DNA of 32,516 nt from Winogradskyella sp. (GTDB taxonomy: Bacteria > Bacteroidota > Bacteroidia > Flavobacteriales > Flavobacteriaceae): positions 1 through 32,516 of the forward strand of contig NZ_JANQOM010000026.1 of assembly GCF_028289625.1 (NCBI RefSeq), given 5' to 3'. How positions within the stretch are numbered: the stretch's first letter is position 1; the number at the start of each line of letters is the position of its first letter. Shown one piece after another: positions 16,426-24,751 of this stretch. A program made the position numbers and the translations under genes. A model generated the notes under the pieces. That model worked only from the letters and a program-made list of their open reading frames with translations, ran no database searches and was not told where the DNA came from.

Positions 16426-17874
16426 TTATGAATTGTTTTTTGAATAGCCAACAGCTTCACCAATAAGCGTGGCACTTGTACAGTCTAATATTTTTACATT
16501 GACAAAATCACCAGGTTTATAATGTTCTTTTGGAAATACAGCCATCATATTTTGACTGTTTCTTCCTGCCCAATGTTCATCTGATTTTCTTGATGTTTTT
16601 TCAATCAATACTTCTTGTATTCTCCCAACATGTTGTTGTGCTCTGTGTAAACTATGTCTTCTTTGCAAGGCTTGTATTTCATTAAGACGTCTTTTTTTCA
16701 CGTCAGCTGGCACATCGTCTTCCATCTTACGGCCAGCAAGTGTACCTGGTCGTTCAGAATAGGCAAACATAAACCCATAGTCGTACTTCACATAGTCCAT
16801 TAAGCTTAAAGTGTCTTGATGATCTTCTTCGGTTTCGGTAGGAAAACCAGCAATCATATCTTGACTAATACCAACATCTGGGATAATCCGGCGAATATTG
16901 TCAATAAGCTCAAAATACTCTTCTCTTGTATGTAAGCGATTCATGGCTTTTAAAACCCGATCACTACCACTTTGTACTGGTAAGTGAATATAATTGCAAA
17001 TGTTTTCGTATTTCGCCATGGTTTCAATAACATCTATGGTCATGTCCTGAGGGTTAGATGTAGAAAAGCGAAAACGCATTTTTGGCTGGGCTTTGGCACA
17101 TAGCTCCAAAAGCTTGGCAAAATTTACTGCTGTCGCTTTTTGAAGTTCTGAAGCTTTATCAAAATCCTTTTTTAAACCTCCACCATACCAAAGATAGCTG
17201 TCCACATTTTGACCTAAAAGGGTTACTTCCTTATAACCCTTGGCCCACAAGTCGTTAACTTCTTCTGTGATACTTTGAGGTTCTCTACTACGTTCTCTAC
17301 CACGCGTAAAAGGAACTACACAAAAGGTACACATATTATCGCAACCTCTAGTAATGGATACAAAAGCGGTAACGCCATTACTATTTAGTCGCACAGGCGA
17401 AATATCTCCGTAGGTTTCTTCTTTAGAAAGAATTACATTAATAGCTTCTCTACCTTCCTCGACCTCAGCTAAAAGATTAGGGATGTCTTTGTATGCATCT
17501 GGACCAACAACTAAATCAACGATTTTTTCTTCTTCCAAAAATTTGGTCTTTAAACGCTCTGCCATACATCCTAAAACACCAACTTTCATGTTTGGGTTTT
17601 TGTCTTTAACGGTATCGTAGTATTTTAAGCGTTTTCTTACCGTCTGTTCAGCTTTGTCTCTAATTGAACAAGTATTGACTAAAACCAAATCTGCTTCGTC
17701 TAAGCTTTGGGTAGTGTTATAACCTTGTTCGGATAAGATAGAAGCTACAATCTCGCTATCGCTAAAGTTCATTTGGCAACCATAACTTTCAATAAATAGC
17801 TTCTTTTCATTGCCTTGTTTCTTAGCTATAACTAAAGCTTCTCCCTGTTTATTTTCATCGATAATTTTTTCCAT
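16426..17874 (-). CDS. miaB: tRNA-2-methylthio-N6-dimethylallyladenosine synthase MiaB
   Basis: A radical-SAM methylthiotransferase of 482 residues that adds the 2-methylthio group to i6A37 in tRNA. The N-terminal domain has the second-cluster cysteines Cys33 ('YGCQMN'), Cys69 ('[10 protein letters not shown]') and Cys103 ('LGCMAE'). The radical-SAM motif is Cys178-x3-Cys182-x2-Cys185 ('[10 protein letters not shown]'). The C-terminus is a TRAM domain ('[22 protein letters not shown]'). I chose the ATG at 17874, giving [10 protein letters not shown]. The longer frame to 17931 adds 19 residues that overlap the predicted transcription start region and are unlike the family. It is the first gene of the minus-strand block. 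Confidence 0.96.
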   Translation of the reverse strand: MEKIIDENKQGEALVIAKKQGNEKKLFIESYGCQMNFSDSEIVASILSEQGYNTTQSLDEADLVLVNTCSIRDKAEQTVRKRLKYYDTVKDKNPNMKVGVLGCMAERLKTKFLEEEKIVDLVVGPDAYKDIPNLLAEVEEGREAINVILSKEETYGDISPVRLNSNGVTAFVSITRGCDNMCTFCVVPFTRGRERSREPQSITEEVNDLWAKGYKEVTLLGQNVDSYLWYGGGLKKDFDKASELQKATAVNFAKLLELCAKAQPKMRFRFSTSNPQDMTIDVIETMAKYENICNYIHLPVQSGSDRVLKAMNRLHTREEYFELIDNIRRIIPDVGISQDMIAGFPTETEEDHQDTLSLMDYVKYDYGFMFAYSERPGTLAGRKMEDDVPADVKKRRLNEIQALQRRHSLHRAQQHVGRIQEVLIEKTSRKSDEHWAGRNSQNMMAVFPKEHYKPGDFVNVKILDCTSATLIGEAVGYSKNNS

Positions 17875-17932
17875 CTTAAATATTCCGCTTAAACGAAAAA
17901 TTTTATGTTTTACATAAAAAACAATAAGCATG

Positions 17933-17964
17933 CAAAGATAGTATTATTTTGGAGATTATGACAA
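17933..17964 (-). promoter_or_regulatory. miaB promoter
   Basis: On the minus strand TTG (17962-17964) is spaced 21 bases from TATCTTTG (17933-17940), fitting the TTG/TAnnTTTG consensus. Transcription would start near 17926, which supports translation from 17874 rather than 17931. Confidence 0.65.
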
Positions 17965-17999
17965 AGTGTCAGCTACATATTTAATTTGACAAAGTATCA
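17959..17999. promoter_or_regulatory. Two palindromic operator-like sites in a divergent promoter
   Basis: TGACA-AAG-TGTCA (17959-17971, perfect arms) and TGACA-AAG-TATCA (17987-17999, one mismatch) are direct copies with centres 28 bases apart. Each overlaps the -33 region of one of the two divergent promoters. Confidence 0.55.
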
Positions 18000-18016
18000 A
18001 AAAAAGAATTACTTTG
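17986..18016 (+). promoter_or_regulatory. Promoter of the membrane protein gene at 18042
   Basis: TTG (17986-17988) and TTACTTTG (18009-18016, one change from TAnnTTTG) are spaced by 20 bases. The -33 part lies inside the second palindromic site. Confidence 0.45.
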
Positions 18017-18041
18017 GTGCTACTAATCAATTCAATAGCTT

Positions 18042-18851
18042 ATGCATATTTCAGAAATCCAAAACCGTATTCAAAATGCCAAAGATTTAGACTTTGGAAC
18101 AGTATTTAACGATTCTATTGAGTTGTTTAAAAAAGTGTGGGTGCAAGGTTTAGTTACTGTGCTTTTAAATATAGTAATGGCTATACCTGTGGTAATGGTT
18201 ATTTATATCCCACTATTTTTCTTAGGTTTTTTTGATTTTTATACTTCGGGTTATGATCCGTATAATCCATATGATTATTACGACCCTTACAGTCGACCCA
18301 GCTTTGGTCCGATGTTTTTGCTAGTGATGATTCCGTTGTATCTTTTTGCAATAGCAGCGATGAGTACTATTGCTTTTGGTCTCCAAGCTGCATTCTATCG
18401 CATATGTAAGATGAAGGATTTTAATGAAATGGGACGGGAGGATTATTTTTATTTTTTTAAGAAACCCTATTTAGGTAAGACCGTAAAACTTGGTTTGGCA
18501 TTTGTTGGTATTATTATTATTGCCTATTTGTTGTGCATATTGCCCATCTTTTATGCTATAGTACCGTTATATTACATGTATGTAGTTTATGCGTTTAATC
18601 CCGAAAAATCCGTTTCGGAAATTATTAATATAAGTTTTGGTATTGGCAACAAAAAATGGCTTATTTCTTTTGGACTTCTTTTTGTTGCCGGTTTTTTAGC
18701 CACAATCGTTGGAATTTTGATGTGTTTTGTCGGAATCTATGTTACTCGTTCATTTATAATGCTACCAACATATAATATTTACAAAGACGTGGTAGGATTT
18801 GACAATAATGAAGGTGATAGTTTGCAAACGGTTGGAGATGTGAAATTTTAG
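18042..18851 (+). CDS. Polytopic membrane protein of unknown function
   Basis: A protein of 269 residues with about five or six transmembrane segments: near 34-65, 88-116, 150-165, 166-182, 208-224 and 226-240. The amphipathic N-terminus ('DFGTVFNDSIELFKKVW') resembles the start of small 'glycerophosphoryl diester phosphodiesterase membrane-domain' or YciC-like proteins, but I do not see enough to assign it. Between the first helices is a striking loop, 'YDPYNPYDYYDPYSRPSFGP' (71-90), rich in Tyr, Pro and Asp. It is divergent from miaB and shares its promoter region, and is followed by a small lipoprotein gene 45 bases downstream, probably in the same transcript. Confidence 0.8.
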   Translation: MHISEIQNRIQNAKDLDFGTVFNDSIELFKKVWVQGLVTVLLNIVMAIPVVMVIYIPLFFLGFFDFYTSGYDPYNPYDYYDPYSRPSFGPMFLLVMIPLYLFAIAAMSTIAFGLQAAFYRICKMKDFNEMGREDYFYFFKKPYLGKTVKLGLAFVGIIIIAYLLCILPIFYAIVPLYYMYVVYAFNPEKSVSEIINISFGIGNKKWLISFGLLFVAGFLATIVGILMCFVGIYVTRSFIMLPTYNIYKDVVGFDNNEGDSLQTVGDVKF

Positions 18852-18896
18852 TGCAACCTTTTTCAATAGTGGTCATCTATTAAGAAAAGTAGTAAT

Positions 18897-19334
18897 ATGA
18901 AATATTCGAAATATGTTTTGGTTGCCATGTCGCTTCTGTTGTTAAATTTTCAATGTGAAGACGATGATATAAATTTACCACCAACCGATTGCGATCGTTT
19001 TGCAATAGAAGACAACGATGAATATGAAAATGCCAACTCTGCATTTTTTACAATAATAGATGCTGAGGTTGATGGTGATTGTCTCAATGTAGAAATCTCT
19101 GCCAGTGGATGCAGTGGTGACACATGGGTGCTTCAAGTGTTTTCAACACTCGATGTTATGGAGTCTTTACCTGTACAGCGCAATATAAGGGCAGTCCTCA
19201 CAAACAACGAAGCCTGCCTTGCTGTTTTTACTAGAACCTTTTCTTTTGATTTAAGAAATCTTCAAGTTGAAGGTGAGAACGAGATCATGTTTAATCTTTT
19301 AGATTATTCAGAACCAATACTCTACTCGTATTAA
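18897..19334 (+). CDS. Small lipoprotein of unknown function
   Basis: A protein of 145 residues. A hydrophobic stretch (about 6-16) precedes Cys20 in 'LLNFQCEDDD', a lipobox that is loose by E. coli rules but common in Bacteroidota. The run of acidic residues right after the cysteine fits a surface-export signal. The mature part has several further cysteines ('PTDCDRF', 'DGDCLNVEISASGCSGDTW', 'NNEACLAVF'), which may form disulfides in a small beta-sandwich. I do not recognise a family. A strong terminator follows the gene. Confidence 0.75.
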   Translation: MKYSKYVLVAMSLLLLNFQCEDDDINLPPTDCDRFAIEDNDEYENANSAFFTIIDAEVDGDCLNVEISASGCSGDTWVLQVFSTLDVMESLPVQRNIRAVLTNNEACLAVFTRTFSFDLRNLQVEGENEIMFNLLDYSEPILYSY

Positions 19335-19361
19335 TTATAACAATATTAACATTTGGTTTTA

Positions 19362-19387
19362 AGCCTTGTTTTTTACAAGGCTTTTTC
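19362..19387 (+). terminator. Terminator after the small lipoprotein gene
   Basis: AAGCCTTGT (19362-19370) pairs with ACAAGGCTT (19376-19384) and is followed by a T-run. It isolates topA from the upstream unit. Confidence 0.9.
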
Positions 19388-19464
19388 TTTATTGTAAGGA
19401 CTACAAATAGTGGTAAAACATTTGCTATTTGATGTCAAATTAGGATTGTAACTTAATTTTCATA

Positions 19465-19472
19465 TACATTTG
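19465..19472 (+). promoter_or_regulatory. -7-like box of topA
   Basis: TACATTTG fits TAnnTTTG and lies 20 bases before the topA ATG. A TTG at 19446-19448 is only 16 bases upstream, slightly short for the -33 element. Confidence 0.45.
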
Positions 19473-19492
19473 TAACCTCAAAAAAATAAAGA

Positions 19493-21988
19493 ATGCCCAA
19501 GAATTTAGTCATAGTTGAGTCACCTGCCAAGGCAAAAACCATAGAGAAATTTCTAGGAAAAGATTATAAAGTTGAATCTAGTTTCGGACACATTTCAGAT
19601 TTACCATCAAAAGAATTAGGCGTTGATGTCGATGGAGATTTTGAACCAAAATATAGAGTGTCTAAGGAGAAGAGGGATGTTGTAAAAAAACTCAAGGAAT
19701 TAGCAAAAAAGGCAGAAATAGTTTGGCTAGCAAGTGATGAAGATAGAGAAGGTGAAGCCATTGCTTGGCATTTGGCAGAGGCATTAGGTTTAGATAAGGA
19801 AAAAACGAAGCGTATCGTTTTTCATGAGATTACCAAAAGTGCTATTAAAAAAGCCATAGAAAATCCAAGGAGTATCGATTATAATTTGGTGGACGCACAG
19901 CAAGCTAGGCGTGTATTGGATCGTATTGTAGGTTATGAATTATCTCCAGTGTTGTGGAGAAAGGTAAAAGGCGGCTTATCTGCTGGTAGGGTACAGTCGG
20001 TTTCGGTTAGATTGATTGTAGAGCGCGAACGGGATATTCAAAACTTTAAACCCAATGCATCTTATAGAATTGATGCTGAATTTACTTCTCAAGAGGGTAA
20101 ATCATTTAGAGCAAAATTACCGAAGAATTTCAATACTGAGCAAGAGGCGCTAGACTTTCTAAATGCTAATAAGGAGGCTTGGTATGAAGTTTCAGATTTA
20201 CAAAAAAAACCAGCTAAGAAGTCACCAGCAGCTCCATTCACCACATCAACTTTACAACAGGAAGCTTCAAGAAAGTTAGGGTTTTCTGTGAGCAGAACCA
20301 TGAGTAATGCCCAACGTCTATATGAAGCAGGTTTAATTACCTATATGAGAACAGATAGTGTAAACCTGTCTGATGAAGCTAGAAAAGATGCAGAAAACGA
20401 AATCGTTTCGGCATTCGGTTCAGAATATAGCAATCCAAGAAATTATAAGGGAAAATCTAAAGGGGCTCAAGAAGCTCACGAAGCTATAAGGCCAACAAAT
20501 TTTGCAAATCATAATGTAAATGTTGAGCGCGATCAGGCACGACTATACGATTTAATATGGAAGCGTGCTATAGCTTCACAAATGAGCGATGCAAAATTGG
20601 AGCGTACCAATCTAAAAATTAGGATAAATGCTTCTAATAAGATAGACGAACAATTTATTGCTAATGGTGAAATCATAACATTTGATGGATTCCTTAAAGT
20701 GTATTTAGAGGGAACTGATGATGAGGATGCTGAGCAAGAAGGGATACTGCCACATCTTGAAGTTGGTGAAAAACTAGATAATAAATATATAACAGCTACA
20801 CAACGGTTTACCAGACCTCCATCTCGATATACGGAAGCTTCTTTGGTAAAACAACTCGAAGAGTTAGGTATTGGTCGTCCTTCAACTTATGCGCCGACGA
20901 TTTCCACAATTCAAAATAGAAATTATATAGAAAAAGGATCCAATGAAGGAGAAGAACGGAAATACCAACAATTGGTATTGCAAAATGGTGCAATTAAGAA
21001 TAATGAGCTTTCGGAAAAAGTAGGGTCTAATAAAGGTAAGTTAATACCTACTGATACAGGAATGATTGTTACTGACTTCTTGGTCAATCATTTTGAAAAT
21101 ATTCTCGATTATAATTTTACGGCCAAAGTAGAAGAGAGCTTTGATGATATAGCAGAAGGCAAAGAAGATTGGAGAGCAATGATGAAAGACTTTTACAAAG
21201 GCTTCCATCCACAAGTTGAAGATGTGCAGGAAAATGCAGAGCGCGAATCGGGTGAGCGCATATTGGGAACAGACCCTAAAACAGGTCGCCAGGTAAGTGT
21301 GCGTTTAGGAAAATTTGGACCGATGGTACAAGTAGGTACAATAGATGATGAAGAAAAACCAAAATTTGCAAGTCTATCACCAGATCAACAATTGAGTTCT
21401 ATTACCTTCGAAGAAGCTATGGATTTATTTAAATTGCCTAAGTCTTTAGGGCATTACAAAGAAGATGAGGTTGAGGTAAACAATGGTCGTTTTGGCCCTT
21501 ATGTGCGTTTTGGTAAAAAGTTTGTGTCCTTGCCGAAAGGAGTTGATCCACTTGGAGTAGATTTAGATGAAGCAATAGTATATATTAAGGAGAAAGAAAA
21601 AGCAGATGCTCCTATATACAAGTATCAAGGGTTAGAGGTGACTAAGGGTAAAGGGAGATTCGGACCATTTATAAAGTGGAATAACATGTTTATAAATGTT
21701 AATAAAAAGTACGATTGGGACAATTTATCCGAAGAAGACATTGTAACTTTGATTGAGGATAAAATCCAAAAAGAAAAAGATAAGCTTATCCATGTTTGGG
21801 AAGACGAAGGCATAAGAGTAGAAAAGGCAAGATGGGGAAGGCACAATGTTATTAAGGGGAAACAGAAAGTTGAACTCGCAAAAACCGTTGACGTTTCTGA
21901 AATGAGTCTAGAAGAAGCCAAAGAAATTCTTGAAAAAAACACTCCTAAAAATAAAACAAGAAAAAAAGCGACGACAAAAAAGAAGTAA
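19493..21988 (+). CDS. topA: DNA topoisomerase I
   Basis: A full type IA topoisomerase of 831 residues that relaxes negative supercoils. The TOPRIM domain shows Glu9 in 'VIVESPAKAKTIEKFLG' and the metal-binding 'SDEDREGEAIAWHL' (81-94). The catalytic tyrosine is Tyr284 in 'GLITYMRTDSVNLS'. Instead of zinc ribbons the C-terminus carries three related repeats containing 'RLGKFGPMVQVG', 'NGRFGPYVRFGKKF' and 'GKGRFGPFIKW', then a lysine-rich tail ('KNKTRKKATTKKK'). This is the zinc-free arrangement usual in Bacteroidota. The next gene begins 5 bases after the stop, so they are probably co-transcribed. Confidence 0.98.
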   Translation: MPKNLVIVESPAKAKTIEKFLGKDYKVESSFGHISDLPSKELGVDVDGDFEPKYRVSKEKRDVVKKLKELAKKAEIVWLASDEDREGEAIAWHLAEALGLDKEKTKRIVFHEITKSAIKKAIENPRSIDYNLVDAQQARRVLDRIVGYELSPVLWRKVKGGLSAGRVQSVSVRLIVERERDIQNFKPNASYRIDAEFTSQEGKSFRAKLPKNFNTEQEALDFLNANKEAWYEVSDLQKKPAKKSPAAPFTTSTLQQEASRKLGFSVSRTMSNAQRLYEAGLITYMRTDSVNLSDEARKDAENEIVSAFGSEYSNPRNYKGKSKGAQEAHEAIRPTNFANHNVNVERDQARLYDLIWKRAIASQMSDAKLERTNLKIRINASNKIDEQFIANGEIITFDGFLKVYLEGTDDEDAEQEGILPHLEVGEKLDNKYITATQRFTRPPSRYTEASLVKQLEELGIGRPSTYAPTISTIQNRNYIEKGSNEGEERKYQQLVLQNGAIKNNELSEKVGSNKGKLIPTDTGMIVTDFLVNHFENILDYNFTAKVEESFDDIAEGKEDWRAMMKDFYKGFHPQVEDVQENAERESGERILGTDPKTGRQVSVRLGKFGPMVQVGTIDDEEKPKFASLSPDQQLSSITFEEAMDLFKLPKSLGHYKEDEVEVNNGRFGPYVRFGKKFVSLPKGVDPLGVDLDEAIVYIKEKEKADAPIYKYQGLEVTKGKGRFGPFIKWNNMFINVNKKYDWDNLSEEDIVTLIEDKIQKEKDKLIHVWEDEGIRVEKARWGRHNVIKGKQKVELAKTVDVSEMSLEEAKEILEKNTPKNKTRKKATTKKK

Positions 21989-21993
21989 TAATT

Positions 21994-23160
21994 ATGAATT
22001 TTAATTTTCTAACGCCTGTTTCAGATGCGGTTTTAGCTCATAAAGAATTAATTGCGCAACAAGCACTAGGAAAAAAAATCAAAATTCATTCGCGACAAAA
22101 CGGAATTCCGGATTTAGACGATGTACAGTTAGCTATTATCGGAGTTCAAGAAAACCGAAATGATGTCAATTACATAGGGTCTGACATTAACTTCGATTCT
22201 ATAAGACAAGCACTTTACACATTATTTCCCGGAAATTGGAATACTACAATAGCGGATTTAGGGGATATTGAGCCTGGAGAATCCACTGAAGACACCTATT
22301 TTGCTATAAAGACAGCGATTACCGTTTTGGTCGAAAAAGACATTATTCCAATTATACTTGGTGGTAGTCAGGATTTAACATATGCAAATTATCGTGCATA
22401 TGACACGGTAAAGCCAATGATTAACATTGTTAATATCGATACAAATTTCGATTTAGGCGATGCCAATTTACCAATTAGAAATAATAGCTATGTTGGTAAA
22501 ATTATAGTTGAGGAGCCTTATAATCTTTTTAATTACTCTACTATAGGATATCAAACATATTTTAATTCCCAAGAGGAAATAGACCTCATGGAAAAGTTAT
22601 ATTTTGAGTCCTACCGTCTAGGAGAAATTTCCAGCGAGATAACTAAGGTAGAGCCGTTATTGCGAGATGCACATATTGTGTCCATAGATTTAAAGTCGAT
22701 AAGGGCTGCTGAGGTAAGTAACAACCAAAAGTATTCACCAAATGGATTTTCTGGTAAAGAAATTTGTGCCATATCGCGTTATGCAGGTATAAGCAATAAA
22801 GTATCTTCTTTTGGTATATACGAGTATAAAAACTCCAAAAATGATAATGCAACATCTATGCTGTTGGCGCAAATGATTTGGTATTTTATAGAAGGTGTTA
22901 ATTGTAGGGTTAATGACGACGATTTTACAAATGATAAAGAATTTCAAAAGTTCAATGTTTTAGTGGAGGGTGACGAACTTATTTTTTATAAAAGTTTAAA
23001 AACAGGACGCTGGTGGATTGAAATTCCATTTTTGCCAGATGTTAATAATAAATTAAAAAAGCACACGTTATTACCATGCATGCACACTGATTATGTGCGT
23101 GCTACGCAAGGAGAAATTCCTGAAAGATGGTATAAAGCCTATAGGAAGAACAGCTTTTAA
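21994..23160 (+). CDS. Ureohydrolase-fold (arginase/formiminoglutamase-like) protein with degenerate metal site
   Basis: A protein of 388 residues with the arginase-superfamily layout. The three metal-binding motifs are recognisable but altered. The 'GGDHS' motif reads 'GGSQD' (123-127), losing the His. The 'DAHxD' motif reads Asp149-Thr-Asn-Phe-Asp153, losing the His. The 'SxDxDxxDP' motif reads 'SIDLKSIRAAE' (230-240), keeping only the first Asp (232). Three of the six usual manganese ligands are therefore missing, so ordinary ureohydrolase activity is unlikely. Databases often label such genes formimidoylglutamase by similarity; no hut genes are nearby. It follows topA by 5 bases and precedes gldK by 160 bases, a placement I recall from other gliding flavobacteria. 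Confidence 0.85.
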   Translation: MNFNFLTPVSDAVLAHKELIAQQALGKKIKIHSRQNGIPDLDDVQLAIIGVQENRNDVNYIGSDINFDSIRQALYTLFPGNWNTTIADLGDIEPGESTEDTYFAIKTAITVLVEKDIIPIILGGSQDLTYANYRAYDTVKPMINIVNIDTNFDLGDANLPIRNNSYVGKIIVEEPYNLFNYSTIGYQTYFNSQEEIDLMEKLYFESYRLGEISSEITKVEPLLRDAHIVSIDLKSIRAAEVSNNQKYSPNGFSGKEICAISRYAGISNKVSSFGIYEYKNSKNDNATSMLLAQMIWYFIEGVNCRVNDDDFTNDKEFQKFNVLVEGDELIFYKSLKTGRWWIEIPFLPDVNNKLKKHTLLPCMHTDYVRATQGEIPERWYKAYRKNSF

Positions 23161-23169
23161 ATATGACTC

Positions 23170-23299
23170 TTCGTCGAAAATTTAACATTAAAAGTATCGA
23201 CGAAATGCATTTTTTAAGGACGAAATGCAAAAAAAATTAGAAAAAAGTTGTTTTTTCGAAAATATATAAATATGTTTACGACCTTAAAATTAAGGACGA
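23170..23299. repeat. Repeat-rich leader region upstream of gldK
   Basis: The gap holds an inverted repeat TTCGTCGA (23170-23177) / TCGACGAA (23197-23204) and a direct repeat GACGAAATGCA (23199-23209 and 23219-23229, 20-base period). It also has a second direct repeat TTAAGGACGA (23214-23223 and 23290-23299) and a palindrome CCTTAA-AA-TTAAGG (23282-23295). Confidence 0.75.
23248..23278 (+). promoter_or_regulatory. Putative gldKLMN promoter
   Basis: TTG (23248-23250) and TATGTTTA (23271-23278, one change from TAnnTTTG) are spaced by 20 bases. Transcription would begin near 23283, at the CCTTAAAATTAAGG palindrome, with a leader of about 38 bases. Confidence 0.4.
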
Positions 23300-23320
23300 C
23301 TAATTTAACCTCGAGTTACT

Positions 23321-24673
23321 ATGAATATTAAGAAATTTATTTTACTAAGCGCCGTATTGGTTTTGGTAGCCAGTTGTAATTCTGGAGACCGTGGACAACT
23401 AGTAGGTGTTAAAGGTAAAAAGTGGCACCCAGAAAAACCTTATGGTATGACACTAGTTCCTGGAGGAGCTTTTATTATGGGTAAATCAGACGATGATATC
23501 GCTGGTGTTAAAGATGCGCCTACAAAGACTGCAACAGTACGTGCCTTTTATATGGATGAAACTGAGATTACCAATAGTGAGTACAGACAGTTTGTGTATT
23601 GGGTTAGAGACTCCATACTTAGACTTAAGTTGGCTGAAATGGCCGATTTAGAAGGTAAAACACCTGGTAACGGTGATATTGGTGAGTTTGCATATTTAGA
23701 CTCCAATCCCGAAGAATTAAATGCCTACGAAAGTTACATGCAAAATACCTATGGTAATGAGCAAAGAAAGATTAATCGTGATATAGATTTATATTTTGAT
23801 ACCGATGACTATCCAGATGAACTTTATGCAGAAGTTATGGATGGTATGTATTTACCATTAGAGGAATCTTACAATGGTCAACGTACCTGGGATGTAAAGC
23901 AATTTAAGTTTCAGTATACCTATATGGATATAGCTAAGGCAGCTAAAGACAGAAGCCTAAGACGTTCTCAAGTGATTGAGCAAGAGGAAGTTGAGGTGTA
24001 TCCAGATACTACAGCATGGATAAGGGATTTTGCTTATTCTTATAACGAACCAATGCATAATGACTATTTTTGGCATGATGCTTATGGAGACTATCCCGTG
24101 GTAGGAGTGTCTTGGAAACAAGCACAAGCATTCTGCCAGTGGAGAACCTTACACCATAATGGATACCAAAAAAGTAAAGGAAGACAACCTGTTAATTCTT
24201 ACAGACTACCTTCTGAAGCAGAATGGGAATATGCTGCGCGTGGTGGGCTTCAAGGAGCATCTTATCCTTGGGGTGGGCCGTACACCAAAAATGATAGAGG
24301 ATGCTTTATGGCCAACTTTAAGCCATTACGTGGCGATTATGCAGCAGATCAGGCGCTTTATACAGTAGAAGCAGACGCATACGACCCTAATGATTTCAAC
24401 TTGTACAATATGGCAGGTAATGTTTCAGAATGGGTAAACGGATCTTACGATCCTGCATCATACGAGTATTCTTCAACAATCAATCCAAATGTTAATGACC
24501 CGGGCAATTCGCGTAAAGTTGTAAGAGGCGGTTCTTGGAAAGACGTGTCTTATTTCTTACAGGTAAGCTCAAGAGATTATGAATATGCGGATTCTGCCAG
24601 AAGTTATATAGGATTTAGAACTGTCCAAGACTACATGGGAACAGAAGTCACTCAGAATGCGGCAACGAATTAA
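23321..24673 (+). CDS. gldK: T9SS/gliding lipoprotein GldK (PorK-like)
   Basis: A protein of 450 residues with a lipoprotein signal (Cys19 in 'LVASCNSGD'). The mature part is a formylglycine-generating-enzyme-like (SUMF1) domain: 'MTLVPGGAFIMGKSDDD' (43-59), 'FYMDETEITNSEYRQFVYW', 'PVVGVSWKQAQAFCQWR', 'YRLPSEAEWEYAARGG', 'YNMAGNVSEWVNGSYD', 'KVVRGGSW' and 'YIGFRT'. In the T9SS, GldK and GldN form a large periplasmic ring attached to the outer membrane. The domain is thought to be structural here rather than enzymatic. It leads the gldKLMN operon and is preceded by a repeat-rich 160-base gap. Confidence 0.98.
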   Translation: MNIKKFILLSAVLVLVASCNSGDRGQLVGVKGKKWHPEKPYGMTLVPGGAFIMGKSDDDIAGVKDAPTKTATVRAFYMDETEITNSEYRQFVYWVRDSILRLKLAEMADLEGKTPGNGDIGEFAYLDSNPEELNAYESYMQNTYGNEQRKINRDIDLYFDTDDYPDELYAEVMDGMYLPLEESYNGQRTWDVKQFKFQYTYMDIAKAAKDRSLRRSQVIEQEEVEVYPDTTAWIRDFAYSYNEPMHNDYFWHDAYGDYPVVGVSWKQAQAFCQWRTLHHNGYQKSKGRQPVNSYRLPSEAEWEYAARGGLQGASYPWGGPYTKNDRGCFMANFKPLRGDYAADQALYTVEADAYDPNDFNLYNMAGNVSEWVNGSYDPASYEYSSTINPNVNDPGNSRKVVRGGSWKDVSYFLQVSSRDYEYADSARSYIGFRTVQDYMGTEVTQNAATN

Positions 24674-24709
24674 CAACTTAAAACAATAACCCAAATTAAA
24701 TTAACCTAC

Positions 24710-24732
24710 TTAAGTTATACCGATTAACTTAA
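24710..24732 (+). repeat. Hairpin between gldK and gldL
   Basis: TTAAGTTA (24710-24717) and TAACTTAA (24725-24732) are perfect 8-base complements around a 7-base loop, 19 bases before the gldL ATG. There is no T-run, so it is not a standard terminator. It may affect mRNA processing or relative expression. Confidence 0.55.
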
Positions 24733-24751
24733 ACTTAAACTAAACAAAATT

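Noticed and set aside
17875..17931. Longer start of miaB at 17931
   Set aside because: The promoter box at 17933-17940 would start transcription near 17926, downstream of that ATG, and the extra residues are unlike the family.
21994..23160. Histidine-degradation (hut) enzyme
   Set aside because: Three of six metal ligands are replaced and no other hut gene is in the window.
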